Positions 25,074 to 34,107 of a DNA stretch of 50,845 nucleotides are shown here, piece after piece. The position numbers were made by a program, and so were the translations under genes. The first letter of the stretch is position 1; each line of letters begins with the position of its first letter. The notes under the pieces were generated by a model that was given only the letters and a program-made list of their open reading frames with translations, was not told the origin of the DNA and did no database searches. This DNA comes from AM-2324 sp042091035 (GTDB lineage: Bacteria; Bacteroidota; Bacteroidia; Chitinophagales; Saprospiraceae), in NCBI GenBank assembly GCA_042091035.1, contig JBELIG010000005.1, forward strand, positions 1-50,845. The letters run 5' to 3'.

Positions 25074-25946
25074 TTATTCTTGCGTTAAAATAACAAAATT
25101 AACTCTTCGGTTCCTCTGCCTACCTTCCTCATTATCAGAACCATCCAAAAGTGTATTAGGTGCCACAGGTTGCGATTTTCCTTTCGAACTTGTACTGATT
25201 TTTTGAGTATCGAGTCCCAATGCCATCAAGTAAGCCTTTGCAGATGATGCCCGGTCAGCACCAAGATTTTCATTATAAGAATCACTACCAACACTATCAG
25301 TGTGACCTATAATATCTAATCTTGCCAAAGAATCTAAGTCAAAATAAGTGACTAAAGAATCTGCATAAAACTTAAATGCTTCTCCAGGTTTAAAAACTGA
25401 AGAATTGTATTCAAAATTGGCATCCGAAAATGTCATATCCGTAAACGTAAATTGAAGTTCTTGAAAAGCTACACTATCCGTCAATTCAAGTGCAAATGGT
25501 TTTACCATCAAACTATCTGAAACTAAGGCGTAATCAATAACCACTTTACTGAGGTCAATTCCCCGATCTTCAAGCGCAGATTCTAATACAGCAGCCCGAG
25601 CAATTCCAAGATTCTCAAATATACCAGACCACATATCTTGCTCCGATTCCAGATAAAAACCTGTGATCTTTAGATTACTTTCTGGATACTTTGAAGTATA
25701 TAAAATCACAGAATCCAAAAAATAATTATTGTTTTCATTCAAATTTAGTGACATCTCTGCCTCTAAAAACTTAAATTCATCATAAGCATCTAGCAATACT
25801 TCGTCCGCTTTGGTCAATTGCATGTTCTTAATTCTTATATCCTCAATTTCAGCAACACATAGATTCTGGATTTCACAAACGAAATACCAGCGTGCAAACA
25901 AAGAGTAACAAGCGAATAGTAAGATGCCCGGGAGAAAGAACTTCAT
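25074..25946 (-). CDS. OmpA-family peptidoglycan-associated protein
   Basis: 290 residues with an N-terminal membrane anchor or signal (~1-20, FFLPGILLFACYSLFARW). The C-terminal ~110 residues are an OmpA peptidoglycan-binding domain: FEYNSSVFKPGEAF, then LDIIGHTDSVGSDSYNENLG, DRASSAKAYLMALG and the arginine-rich close GRQRNRRVNFVI, with the DAP-binding D and R in their usual places. The middle region (~80-175) looks like a second, weaker repeat of the same fold (SNLKITGFYLESEQDMWSG). First gene of the pair with the helix-hairpin-helix protein. Confidence 0.88.
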   Translation of the reverse strand: MKFFLPGILLFACYSLFARWYFVCEIQNLCVAEIEDIRIKNMQLTKADEVLLDAYDEFKFLEAEMSLNLNENNNYFLDSVILYTSKYPESNLKITGFYLESEQDMWSGIFENLGIARAAVLESALEDRGIDLSKVVIDYALVSDSLMVKPFALELTDSVAFQELQFTFTDMTFSDANFEYNSSVFKPGEAFKFYADSLVTYFDLDSLARLDIIGHTDSVGSDSYNENLGADRASSAKAYLMALGLDTQKISTSSKGKSQPVAPNTLLDGSDNEEGRQRNRRVNFVILTQE

Positions 25947-26011
25947 ATATTCAGTTAAGTTGATTTCCCTAAATTTAATTAAATATATCTTTTATACCAA
26001 TATTAAATCAA

Positions 26012-26914
26012 ATGGATTGGGATAGTCTAATAAAAGGATTCATAAACTATCTCATGCTGGAAAGAGGCATGAGTAAGAACACCCTCTTGGCCTATGAAAA
26101 AGACATTCGCCAGGTGGGCCTATTCATGAAAGACCAAAACCCACCAATAAAACCATTAAATACCAACCAAAATAACTTGCTTGATTTCATCTACGCGCTG
26201 AATGATATTGGAATTTCTGAGCGAACACAAGCAAGGATGTTATCCTCCATAAAAGCATTTTTCAAATACCTGCTTCTCGAGAAATTAATCGATGTAAATC
26301 CAGGTCAATTAATAGAAAGCCCAAAACTTCCTCAAAAGATACCCACAGTGCTCAGCGTGGGTGAAGTCGAAAAAATCATCAATGCAGTTGATCTCTCCAT
26401 GCCCCAAGGACACAGAAACAAGGCGATATTGGAAACCTTATATGCTTCAGGTCTTCGTGTTAGTGAATTAACTGAGTTAAAAATATCAGACATGATCTTT
26501 GACTTAGGCTTTTTAAAAGTAGTAGGAAAAGGAGATAAAGAAAGACTTGTACCTATCGGAGAAAAAGCAATCAAACAAATAAAAACCTATATAAGTCACT
26601 ACAGAAAAAGTCTCGACATAAAACCTGACTTTGTCGATCACCTATTCCTAAACAGAAGAGGATCTAAGCTCAGTCGAGTGATGGTATTCAATATTGTAAA
26701 AAACAATACAACCAGAGCTGGAGTTACGAAGATCGTTTCTCCTCATACATTCAGACATAGCTTTGCAACACATTTACTCGAAGGAGGTGCAGACCTTAGA
26801 GCTGTCCAGCAGATGCTAGGACATGAATCTATACTGACCACAGAGATATACACCCACATTGACCAATCCTACCTAAAAGAGACTATGCTCATGTATCATC
26901 CACTTAATAAATAG
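26012..26914 (+). CDS. xerD: XerC/XerD-type tyrosine recombinase
   Basis: 300 residues, the usual length. N-terminal SAM-like core-binding domain (~5-90, LERGMSKNTLLAYEKDIRQV) and C-terminal catalytic domain with the full set: R149 (ASGLRVSEL), K173 (VGKGDKERLV), H245-x-x-R248 (HTFRHSFATH), H271 (LGHESI) and nucleophile Y280 (TEIYTH). These resolve chromosome dimers at dif together with a partner recombinase. No dif site, repeat or integron-like array is seen beside it, and the neighbours are housekeeping genes, so it is a chromosomal Xer protein and not a phage integrase. XerC versus XerD cannot be told apart by eye. Confidence 0.9.
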   Translation: MDWDSLIKGFINYLMLERGMSKNTLLAYEKDIRQVGLFMKDQNPPIKPLNTNQNNLLDFIYALNDIGISERTQARMLSSIKAFFKYLLLEKLIDVNPGQLIESPKLPQKIPTVLSVGEVEKIINAVDLSMPQGHRNKAILETLYASGLRVSELTELKISDMIFDLGFLKVVGKGDKERLVPIGEKAIKQIKTYISHYRKSLDIKPDFVDHLFLNRRGSKLSRVMVFNIVKNNTTRAGVTKIVSPHTFRHSFATHLLEGGADLRAVQQMLGHESILTTEIYTHIDQSYLKETMLMYHPLNK

Positions 26915-26976
26915 GCTTAAATAATTCGGCTCAGGCAATTTTTCTATCCAGACAACATTTAGCTGAAAAGACACTG

Positions 26977-27010
26977 TTGTTCTATAAATATAAATTAAGC
27001 TTTACCTTTG
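26977..27010 (+). promoter_or_regulatory. Promoter with perfect -7 box before 27015
   Basis: TTG at 26977-26979 and TACCTTTG at 27003-27010. The ATG at 27015 lies 12 nt after the start of the -7 box, so the transcript would be leaderless or nearly so. Confidence 0.6.
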
Positions 27011-27014
27011 CAGC

Positions 27015-28649
27015 ATGCGAAAAAAATTAGTCACCATTCTTTCCGGTATAGTTGGTATCCTTTGGTATCTATCCATAGGACTAAGTGGAAGTTCCTGTGC
27101 GCAAATCGTAAGTCCCTCTGGAGGAGAACGTGATACGATCCCGCCAGTAATGGACAGCTTATTATCCAGTCCAAATGAACAGATTAGATTCGAAAAACAA
27201 GCCCTCAGTTTTACCTTCGACGAGTTTCTCAATCTTAGCAATCCAAATGAGCAAATAATCGTGACACCTCCCTTGGATTATCCATTTGAGACTGAGCTTA
27301 AAAAATTCAAAACACTCATCTTCCAATTCAATGAGAAAGAAACGCTAAAAGAAAATGTCACCTACAGCATTAACTTTGGAGAAGCCATTAAAGATTTCAC
27401 AGAAGGTAATGCCTTTGAATATAGTTATGTATTCTCAACCGGAGACTATATTGATTCCCTAGAGTTTAAAGGAACCATTACAGATGCCTTTACCAATGAG
27501 CCAGTCGAAAAGGCTTTAGTGCTACTCTATTCCAATACGCAAGACTCTGTAGTTCGAAGTGAAAAACCATTTTATTTTGCAAGAACTAACAAGCAAGGTA
27601 TTTTCCAACTTCGAAACCTCAGATCAGATACCTTCAAACTTGCAGCACTTGTTGATAAAAATGTCAATTATCTGTTCGATCTAGAGAGCGAATTTATTGG
27701 TTTTGCAGATAGCTTGGTGATAATATCTGCAGACAGCAATGCTCAGGAAACAGCAAATCTTCAAATATTCCAAGAAACGCCGAGTCTAAAAATTGTTGAA
27801 AAAAGCCTCAAAAGCAAAGGTCAGGCAGAGATTCAATTCAACCAAAACATTGAAGAACTATCAATTCTAGCAAATCGATTCGATGAATTTATCTACCAGT
27901 ACGAATCGGATAAATTATTGATGTGGTATACACAATTACCAGACTCATCAGGCCAATTGATCTTACAACATCCCGACCTGCAGGACACCTTCTACCTTGA
28001 AACATCAGCGAAGGATTTTGACATGGACAAACATGTACTCAAAAAACCCAAGAGTAATATGGCTTCAAGCAGACTCCTGCCCGACACTGATCTTATATTA
28101 TCCTTTGAACAACCTGTATTTCCGACAGACAGCTTTACGATGCAGGTTTTTGTCGATACCATTATGATTGATAGTATCGATGTTGCAGGAATCGACTCTA
28201 TAGATCCTAGGAATATTATTATTGAACTTGAGCCAGATACTTTTAAGCAAAAAAGAATAATCCTACTGCCCGGATCAATTGGCAATTTGCACGGAAGAAG
28301 CCAGGACACTCTACTTTTGAAATATGCATATGCAAAAGAAAATGAATTGTCAGGGCTAGCAGTCTCTGTTAACGGCTTGGATAGCACAACAATATATCAA
28401 GCAATACTAATGTTAGGTGATAGTGAAATCAAACAATTCACTATTGAAAAAAATACGACCTTCACGGACATAATAAAACCTCTTTTCCCTGGAGAATATG
28501 AATTAATCTTATACGAAGACAGGAATGAAAATGGCAAATGGGACACTGGAAACTATGATGAGAAAAGACAAGCCGAAAAAAGACGTATTTTTGAATTGGA
28601 TAAGCTAAGAGCCAATTGGGAAGTAGAGTCCATCATTACATGGGAATAG
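27015..28649 (+). CDS. Ig-like (Big_5) domain lipoprotein
   Basis: 544 residues. The signal peptide ends in SGSSC (lipidated cysteine near 28), followed by the strongly conserved Bacteroidota opening AQIVSPSGGERDTIPPV. Residues ~40-135 are a Big_5 (SbsA Ig-like) domain of the kind with 'FTFDEFLNL' and 'NVTYSINFGEAIKDFTEGN'. Residues ~140-225 look like a carboxypeptidase-regulatory-like beta sandwich (FKGTITDAFTNEPVEKALV). The C-terminus ends in GEYELILYEDRNENGKWDTG. Always found near LPS-export genes in this phylum as far as I recall; here lptB follows after 16 bp, so a role in outer-membrane assembly is suggested but unproven. Confidence 0.82.
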   Translation: MRKKLVTILSGIVGILWYLSIGLSGSSCAQIVSPSGGERDTIPPVMDSLLSSPNEQIRFEKQALSFTFDEFLNLSNPNEQIIVTPPLDYPFETELKKFKTLIFQFNEKETLKENVTYSINFGEAIKDFTEGNAFEYSYVFSTGDYIDSLEFKGTITDAFTNEPVEKALVLLYSNTQDSVVRSEKPFYFARTNKQGIFQLRNLRSDTFKLAALVDKNVNYLFDLESEFIGFADSLVIISADSNAQETANLQIFQETPSLKIVEKSLKSKGQAEIQFNQNIEELSILANRFDEFIYQYESDKLLMWYTQLPDSSGQLILQHPDLQDTFYLETSAKDFDMDKHVLKKPKSNMASSRLLPDTDLILSFEQPVFPTDSFTMQVFVDTIMIDSIDVAGIDSIDPRNIIIELEPDTFKQKRIILLPGSIGNLHGRSQDTLLLKYAYAKENELSGLAVSVNGLDSTTIYQAILMLGDSEIKQFTIEKNTTFTDIIKPLFPGEYELILYEDRNENGKWDTGNYDEKRQAEKRRIFELDKLRANWEVESIITWE

Positions 28650-28665
28650 TCAAATAAAATAGCTA

Positions 28666-29421
28666 ATGAAAATACGAGCGGAGGGATTAGTCAAAGTTTA
28701 TGGAAAAAGAAAGGTCGTTAAAGGCGTTTCAATAGAAGTAAAGAAAGGAGAGATAGTTGGATTACTAGGTCCTAATGGAGCAGGCAAAACCACTACCTTT
28801 TATATGGTTGTTGGCTTTGTAAAACCCAATGAAGGAAATGTTTATCTCGATGATGAAAATATAACAAGCCTGCCCATGTATCAACGTGCGCAACGCGGTA
28901 TTGGCTACCTCCCACAAGAACCGTCTGTGTTTAGGAAGCTTTCTGTAGAAGATAATATCATGGCTGTTCTTGAGATGACAAAGCTTAGCAAAGAGGAACA
29001 AAAGGAAAAGTTAGAGTCGCTGATTTCTGAATTTAGACTGGAAAAGGTTAGAAAGAATGCTGGTAATAGTTTATCTGGAGGAGAACGACGCAGAACAGAG
29101 ATCGCAAGAGCTTTAGCTACGTCCCCAGACTTCATTTTATTAGATGAGCCATTTGCAGGAATCGACCCAATAGCCGTAGAAGATATTCAATACATTGTGG
29201 CAAAGTTAAAGACTAAGGATATTGGTATCCTAATCACCGACCATAATGTTCAGGAAACACTATCGATCACCGATAGAGCCTATCTAATGTTTGAAGGAAA
29301 TATCCTTAAAGCTGGCAAAGCGGAGGAACTTGCAGCAGATGAACAAGTCCGAAGAGTATACCTTGGAAAAAACTTTGAACTAAAACGTAAAGAAATTAAT
29401 ATCGACTCTAAAGACGCATGA
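28666..29421 (+). CDS. lptB: LPS export ABC transporter ATPase LptB
   Basis: 251 residues. Hydrolyses ATP in the cytoplasm to power LPS extraction from the inner membrane by LptFG. Walker A GPNGAGKTT at 35-43, Q-loop YLPQEPSVF (81-89), signature LSGGERRR (136-143), Walker B FILLDE (156-161), LptB-typical FAGIDPIAV (163-171) and H-loop LITDHNV. No transmembrane segment is present and lptFG are not in the window. Its stop overlaps the next ATG (ATGA), so the small lipoprotein is translationally coupled. Confidence 0.96.
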   Translation: MKIRAEGLVKVYGKRKVVKGVSIEVKKGEIVGLLGPNGAGKTTTFYMVVGFVKPNEGNVYLDDENITSLPMYQRAQRGIGYLPQEPSVFRKLSVEDNIMAVLEMTKLSKEEQKEKLESLISEFRLEKVRKNAGNSLSGGERRRTEIARALATSPDFILLDEPFAGIDPIAVEDIQYIVAKLKTKDIGILITDHNVQETLSITDRAYLMFEGNILKAGKAEELAADEQVRRVYLGKNFELKRKEINIDSKDA

Positions 29422-29678
29422 AAACATTAAAGATCATAGGCATATCATTGCTAGCATTCGCCTGCTCTGAACCACCTGCCACTAAACTTCGACTCTCTAA
29501 TCGACGATTAGCAGATAGCATCTTTAAAGAAGAGATCAAACTACTCACTGAGCAACAAGATAGCTCCTGCTTGGAATTCGAAATCAAACACCTTGATTCA
29601 GTAGTAGATTCAATCCTTAGCCTCAGAAGAATTAAGATCAAAGAACAGATCGAGCGATCCAAAAAACAGCAACAATGA
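29418..29678 (+). CDS. Small hypothetical lipoprotein coupled to lptB
   Basis: 86 residues. The signal peptide ends in LLAFAC (lipidated cysteine 16). The mature part is a single charged helix (NRRLADSIFKEEIKLLTEQQ and DSVVDSILSLRRIKIKEQIE) with a heptad-like rhythm. No known family. Overlaps lptB by 4 bases (ATGA) and is itself overlapped the same way by the next gene, so the chain of three is translated as a unit. Too regular and too tightly placed to be chance. Confidence 0.7.
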   Translation: MKTLKIIGISLLAFACSEPPATKLRLSNRRLADSIFKEEIKLLTEQQDSSCLEFEIKHLDSVVDSILSLRRIKIKEQIERSKKQQQ

Positions 29679-30076
29679 AAACATCCCTTTTCAATATAGC
29701 AGTAGGATTTATTTTGATCTGTCTACTTTATTCTTGCACCAGTCGGCAAGAACGTAATAAGGCCCGTGAAGCAAAACAGGAATTGCTAATGGAAGCTCAT
29801 ATTGATACGAGACGTGCAACACTAATTAAGAACAACGAAGAAAAATGTAGAAGAGAATTCTACAGCAAGGCCATCGCTATTGTAGATTCTATATTGCTTT
29901 TAGACGCACGAAAACGACTAGACACGATACCTAAGCCACTCAAAATAACAAGACCAGAAAGACCAGAAATACTCGAGTTCATCGACTCATCTGAGCTGAA
30001 ACCTTTATTTGATTCCCTAAGTTTTTCTAATCCAAATCAGCAGGAAACAAAAGATTCGATTGAAGACCTTCACTAA
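29675..30076 (+). CDS. Small hypothetical lipoprotein, second of a pair
   Basis: 133 residues. Signal peptide ending in LLYSC (cysteine 21). The mature protein is a charged helix (RNKAREAKQELLMEAHID), then a Cys-containing short block (NNEEKCRREFYSKA), a repeat of the 'AIVDSILLLDARKRLDT' pattern also seen in the previous protein, and a Pro-rich tail. The shared D-S-I-L helix suggests that the two are related. Starts in an ATGA overlap with the previous gene. Its last 50 bases overlap the 3' end of a convergent gene. Function unknown. Confidence 0.68.
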   Translation: MKTSLFNIAVGFILICLLYSCTSRQERNKAREAKQELLMEAHIDTRRATLIKNNEEKCRREFYSKAIAIVDSILLLDARKRLDTIPKPLKITRPERPEILEFIDSSELKPLFDSLSFSNPNQQETKDSIEDLH

Positions 30077-30689
30077 GTTCTGGATTAGATAGTACGAGAT
30101 ATAGATGCTCTTTTAAGTAATTCAAACTTTTTGCCCATTGATCTTCCGTTTTCCTTAACGAAAACATGGATTCTCCGCGTACTTTAATCGACTTAAACAT
30201 ACCAAGAGGATGAGGTGCTCTTTTATATTCCTTGTCCAAAATAATCAGTGATTGATCCGTAAGCAGGTTACTTGAATAATCCCCAGAAGCTAAAAGTAAA
30301 AATGGGAGATTTAAATCATCCTTCCACAAAACGGTAGATCCGTCTAATCCTTTAAATTCTAGAGGCTTTACCTTATCCCAATCTTTTAGTTGATAATCAT
30401 AAATAAAATAAACCTGCCCTTCCCTAAATGCTTCATCAAATGCATTTACAATATATTTTTCTTGTCTTTCCTTCGCTTCCAAAACAGCATTCAATGTGAC
30501 CTCATAGTTCGTCCTATCTTTTTCACTTAAATCTGTTCGCTGAAGTTGCTTATTTATATAGTCCGTCTTGTTCATTTTTGTTACTAGCCGAACCACTAAA
30601 ACAAAATCTTCCCCAGGGACAAGACTTTGAGCCAGCATCATTTGGGAAAAAATTAAAAAAACGATATATATACTAATACTTCTCTTCAT
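30027..30689 (-). CDS. Secreted hypothetical protein
   Basis: 220 residues, signal peptide 1-20 (ending MMLAQ). I do not recognise the family. Mixed composition: a helical region at ~36-90 (DYINKQLQRTDLSEKDRTNY), then a beta-rich part with WKDDLNLPFLLLASGDYSS and DQSLIILDKEYKRAPHPLG. The 3' end overlaps the convergent lipoprotein gene by 50 bp without a terminator between them, so the two mRNAs would be complementary at their ends. Monocistronic, with a 160-bp spacer to the divergent Bat operon. Confidence 0.65.
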   Translation of the reverse strand: MKRSISIYIVFLIFSQMMLAQSLVPGEDFVLVVRLVTKMNKTDYINKQLQRTDLSEKDRTNYEVTLNAVLEAKERQEKYIVNAFDEAFREGQVYFIYDYQLKDWDKVKPLEFKGLDGSTVLWKDDLNLPFLLLASGDYSSNLLTDQSLIILDKEYKRAPHPLGMFKSIKVRGESMFSLRKTEDQWAKSLNYLKEHLYLVLSNPELSEGLQSNLLFPADLD

Positions 30690-30851
30690 ATTGTTTCATT
30701 TTTTAAAAGATACAAATAATAAAAGGCAAGGATAATAAAATTGCTTTGGTTTAAATCCAAAAAATAAATTATTTTTCCACCATCAAACTAAAATCAATAG
30801 TCCTGACTCTTTAAGTTCGGAATATTATAAATCATTATAAAAAGCATTAAA

Positions 30852-31847
30852 ATGCAGGGAATTGATATACAAGCTTTAAATCAACAAATCCAGATAGACT
30901 CCGCTTTTATTGAAGACCTCAAAAAAGAAACCGCAAAGGTTATTGTAGGCCAGCCTAAAATGATCGACCGCCTTCTTACAGGTCTGTTGGCAAAGGGACA
31001 TATTCTTTTAGAAGGGCTTCCAGGTCTTGCAAAGACCCTAGCAATTAAAACCTTATCTACTGCAGTAAATGCAGACTTCAACAGGATTCAGTTTACACCA
31101 GATCTACTGCCTGCTGATATCATAGGTACTATGATTTATAATCCCTCAAAAGGCGATTTCTCCGTTAAAAAAGGTCCTGTTTTTGCCAACTTCATTCTTG
31201 CTGATGAAATTAATCGTGCACCAGCAAAAGTTCAGTCCGCATTGCTAGAATCGATGCAGGAAAGACAAGTTACGATTGGAGGTACTACCTACAAGCTGGA
31301 AGAACCATTTCTGGTACTCGCTACTCAGAACCCAATCGAGCAGGAAGGGACTTATCCTCTTCCAGAAGCACAGACAGATCGATTCATGCTGAAAGTAAGT
31401 ATCGACTATCCAAACAAGGAGGAAGAAAGAGAAATCATCCGAAGAAACCTAGGCAATAGTAAATTCGGAGAAGTATCCTCAGTTGTCAACCAAGAACAAA
31501 TACTGAAAGCTCGAAACTCCGTTGATCAGATCTTTATGGACGAAAAGATTGAGCAATATATCATCGATATGGTATTTGCTACCAGAGACCCAAAGTCAGC
31601 AGGATTAGAAGAAATCAGCCATTTCATTGAGTATGGGGGTTCACCAAGGGCCTCAATAAATCTTGCAAGAGCAGCTAAAGCGCAGGCATTTCTTAATCGA
31701 AGAGGATTTGTTATACCAGAAGACGTTCGCAATATCGCAAGCGATGTCCTTAGGCATAGAATAGGTCTCAACTACGAAGCAGAAGCTCAACAAGTCAGTG
31801 TAGAAAGTATCATTGGAAATATTCTGGATAAGATTGTTGTCCTTTAA
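30852..31847 (+). CDS. MoxR-family AAA ATPase of the Bat locus
   Basis: 331 residues. Walker A GLPGLAKT at 55-62, Walker B ILADEINRAP near 116-125, sensor 1 LVLATQNPIEQEGTYPLPEA and an arginine-finger region QTDRFML. MoxR ATPases act as chaperones that insert cofactors or assemble complexes with VWA-domain partners. First gene of the Bacteroidota aerotolerance (Bat) operon, 9 bp before the DUF58 gene. Length and motifs are normal. Confidence 0.95.
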   Translation: MQGIDIQALNQQIQIDSAFIEDLKKETAKVIVGQPKMIDRLLTGLLAKGHILLEGLPGLAKTLAIKTLSTAVNADFNRIQFTPDLLPADIIGTMIYNPSKGDFSVKKGPVFANFILADEINRAPAKVQSALLESMQERQVTIGGTTYKLEEPFLVLATQNPIEQEGTYPLPEAQTDRFMLKVSIDYPNKEEEREIIRRNLGNSKFGEVSSVVNQEQILKARNSVDQIFMDEKIEQYIIDMVFATRDPKSAGLEEISHFIEYGGSPRASINLARAAKAQAFLNRRGFVIPEDVRNIASDVLRHRIGLNYEAEAQQVSVESIIGNILDKIVVL

Positions 31848-31856
31848 AGTACAGCT

Positions 31857-32726
31857 ATGGATGCGCAGGAATTATTAAAAAAAGTCAGACGAATAGAAAT
31901 CAAGACTAAAGGTATCAGTAAACACCTTTTATCTGGCGAATACCATTCAGCCTTCAAGGGTAAAGGTATGTCCTTTAGTGAAGTCAGAGCCTATCAGTTT
32001 GGAGATGATGTCCGAAACATTGACTGGAATGTAACGGCACGAACAAATGATCCATTTGTCAAGGTATTTGAAGAGGAACGCGAACTTACCGTTATGCTAA
32101 TGATCGATATCTCTGCCTCATCATTCTTTGGTTCAGGTGCCCAAAATAAACGTGCTCTGATCACTGAAATAGCGGCAGTATTATCCTTCTCTGCTATTCA
32201 AAACAATGACAAAGTAGGTGTGATATTTTTTAGCTCACAGATCGAACGCTTTATCCCCCCTAAAAAAGGGAAACAGCATATACTTATGATCATACGAGAA
32301 TTGTTAAACATTCAACCTGTGCATAAAGGCACCAATATTGCAGTCGCTTTGGAATACTTCAACAACCTTGTCAAAAAAAGAAGTATCTCATTTTTGATTT
32401 CAGACTTTATAGCCGAACCTTTTGAGACACCACTACGGATCGCAAAGAAGAGGCATGATGTAATTGGGATTCATGTTTATGATAAGCTAGAAGAAAAAAT
32501 ACCTGCAGTAGGACTTCTGCCTATTCGAGATCCTGAATCAGGAAAAAAAGTATGGATCGATACTAACGACAAAGCATTTAGCCAAAAATATCAGGCGATT
32601 TTTAAAGACAGGATAGAACAAACACGCCAAATTTTCACAAAGATTGGTGCATCTTGGATTGATGTCCAAACTGAAGAATCTTACATTAAAACACTCTTAG
32701 AGTTTTTCAAAAAAAGAGCTTCCTAA
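31857..32726 (+). CDS. DUF58 domain protein of the Bat locus
   Basis: 289 residues. The DUF58 signature RAYQFGDDVRNIDWNVTA (44-61) with ARTNDPFVKVFEEE follows an N-terminal GEYHSAFKGKGMSFSEV block. A VWA-like fold follows, with a degenerate metal site at LMIDISASSFFGSG (~80-93, DISAS matching DxSxS). Acts with MoxR and the Bat proteins at the membrane, role not settled. Second gene of the operon; 1 bp before the next ATG. Confidence 0.92.
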   Translation: MDAQELLKKVRRIEIKTKGISKHLLSGEYHSAFKGKGMSFSEVRAYQFGDDVRNIDWNVTARTNDPFVKVFEEERELTVMLMIDISASSFFGSGAQNKRALITEIAAVLSFSAIQNNDKVGVIFFSSQIERFIPPKKGKQHILMIIRELLNIQPVHKGTNIAVALEYFNNLVKKRSISFLISDFIAEPFETPLRIAKKRHDVIGIHVYDKLEEKIPAVGLLPIRDPESGKKVWIDTNDKAFSQKYQAIFKDRIEQTRQIFTKIGASWIDVQTEESYIKTLLEFFKKRAS

Positions 32727-32727
32727 C

Positions 32728-34107
32728 ATGAACAGATCGCAAAAAACATATAAGGTATTAATCCTGCTGCTTGTTATTGGATCTACTCTTTCAGCACAGG
32801 TGTCCTCCCTGTTGGCTTCTCGAACCGCAGAGATCGGAGCCCAAAACAAATTCACACTAAGAGTGAATACCAACGATAGTAGTAGCATAGAAATTAAACC
32901 TTGGCAAGCAGACTCAAATCTTGACTTTTTTAACGAAACACCATGGACAAAAAATGCATCTGTCTATGAAAAATCCTGGGACCTTATTGCCTGGGACAGC
33001 GGAGCATATACAATCCCTGCTCTGGAGTTAATGATAGGAGATCAAAGCTTTTCTAGCAAAGCTCACAATCTGTTTGTTGGAGATATTCAGCTTCCAGATA
33101 GCACTCAACTTTTAGATATAAAACCTATTATTGAAGAGCAGGCAACAGTAGAAGACTACCTGAGCTATATTTATATTATACTTTTCTTAGGAGGCCTGAT
33201 CTTTGTTTTCTGGTACGTATACCAATCCAATAAAAAAGCGGTTGATCTACTTGATCCTTCACCAGAAGAACTCAAGCGACCAGCACATATAATTGCACGT
33301 AAGGCATTAGAAGATCTTGATCAAAAAAACTACCTCGAGGCGGGTAAAGAAAAAGAATTTGAAACAAGCCTGTCTTTTATAAGTAGAAGGTATATATCCA
33401 GCCGATTCAATATTTTAGCTTTGGAAAAAGGAAATTCAGCCTTCATGGAAAGCCTGGAAAAATTAGATGATTTTCCAGCTAATCTTAGAACTGAAATGCT
33501 AGAAATCCTTCCGAAGATAGAACTCGTAAAATATGCTGGTCAATCTTTACCAACTGAAACCCACAGCAAGTATAGAAATCTTATTAGCCAACTAATAGAT
33601 CAAACAAGTGCTGATGAAGCCCAAAAATATATACTTGAAGAAGCGGACAAGGTGCTTCAAGAAGCTATAGAGGAAGGTATGCAAAGAACCCTCTCCTTGG
33701 GTGCTATAAAAAAGCTCAACAAACTACTCTTAGAATCCGGACATTACGGAATAGTAAGCAGTGAAATCATTCTTTGTAGATGGAATTTCAAATTCCCTTT
33801 TTTGAAAGTAGATGCAGCAGCCATCAAATTACCTAAGCCTATCCTTGACTGGCACGAAAATGGACTGAGTTCTTTCTTTAAAAATTATAATAAACTTGGA
33901 CTACGATTAACGAATGCAGGAATGATTGGGACGCTCTTATTTATTTTCGTCCAACCTCTATTTCTATTGACTAGCATATTCTTTATTGCTAAGGATCTAC
34001 TACAAGGAAAACGAATATTTGGAACTGGAAATATTATCCTAGAAGAAGATAATCAAATAAGATTCCTATATCAGGTCAAAGAAAACACTAAAAATCAGGA
34101 CTCATGA
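32728..34107 (+). CDS. Bat-locus membrane protein with unusual C-terminal extension
   Basis: 459 residues. Signal peptide (1-22), a short beta-rich periplasmic domain (~25-130), one membrane helix (~147-167, YIYIILFLGGLIFVFWYVY), and a DUF4381-like cytoplasmic helical domain (~185-300: RPAHIIARKALEDL, FISRRYISSRFNI, EILPKIELVKYAGQ). It is the usual gene between DUF58 and BatA in this phylum. The last ~140 residues are extra: KKLNKLLLESGHYGI, a membrane segment near 400-420 (MIGTLLFIFVQPLFLLTSI) and FFIAKDLLQGKRIFGTG, which I cannot assign. The stop overlaps the BatA start (ATGA). Confidence 0.75.
   Translation: MNRSQKTYKVLILLLVIGSTLSAQVSSLLASRTAEIGAQNKFTLRVNTNDSSSIEIKPWQADSNLDFFNETPWTKNASVYEKSWDLIAWDSGAYTIPALELMIGDQSFSSKAHNLFVGDIQLPDSTQLLDIKPIIEEQATVEDYLSYIYIILFLGGLIFVFWYVYQSNKKAVDLLDPSPEELKRPAHIIARKALEDLDQKNYLEAGKEKEFETSLSFISRRYISSRFNILALEKGNSAFMESLEKLDDFPANLRTEMLEILPKIELVKYAGQSLPTETHSKYRNLISQLIDQTSADEAQKYILEEADKVLQEAIEEGMQRTLSLGAIKKLNKLLLESGHYGIVSSEIILCRWNFKFPFLKVDAAAIKLPKPILDWHENGLSSFFKNYNKLGLRLTNAGMIGTLLFIFVQPLFLLTSIFFIAKDLLQGKRIFGTGNIILEEDNQIRFLYQVKENTKNQDS

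Noticed and set aside
26012..26914. Integrase of a mobile element or integron
   Set aside because: Length and motifs fit chromosomal XerC/D; no attachment repeats, cassettes or transposon genes nearby.
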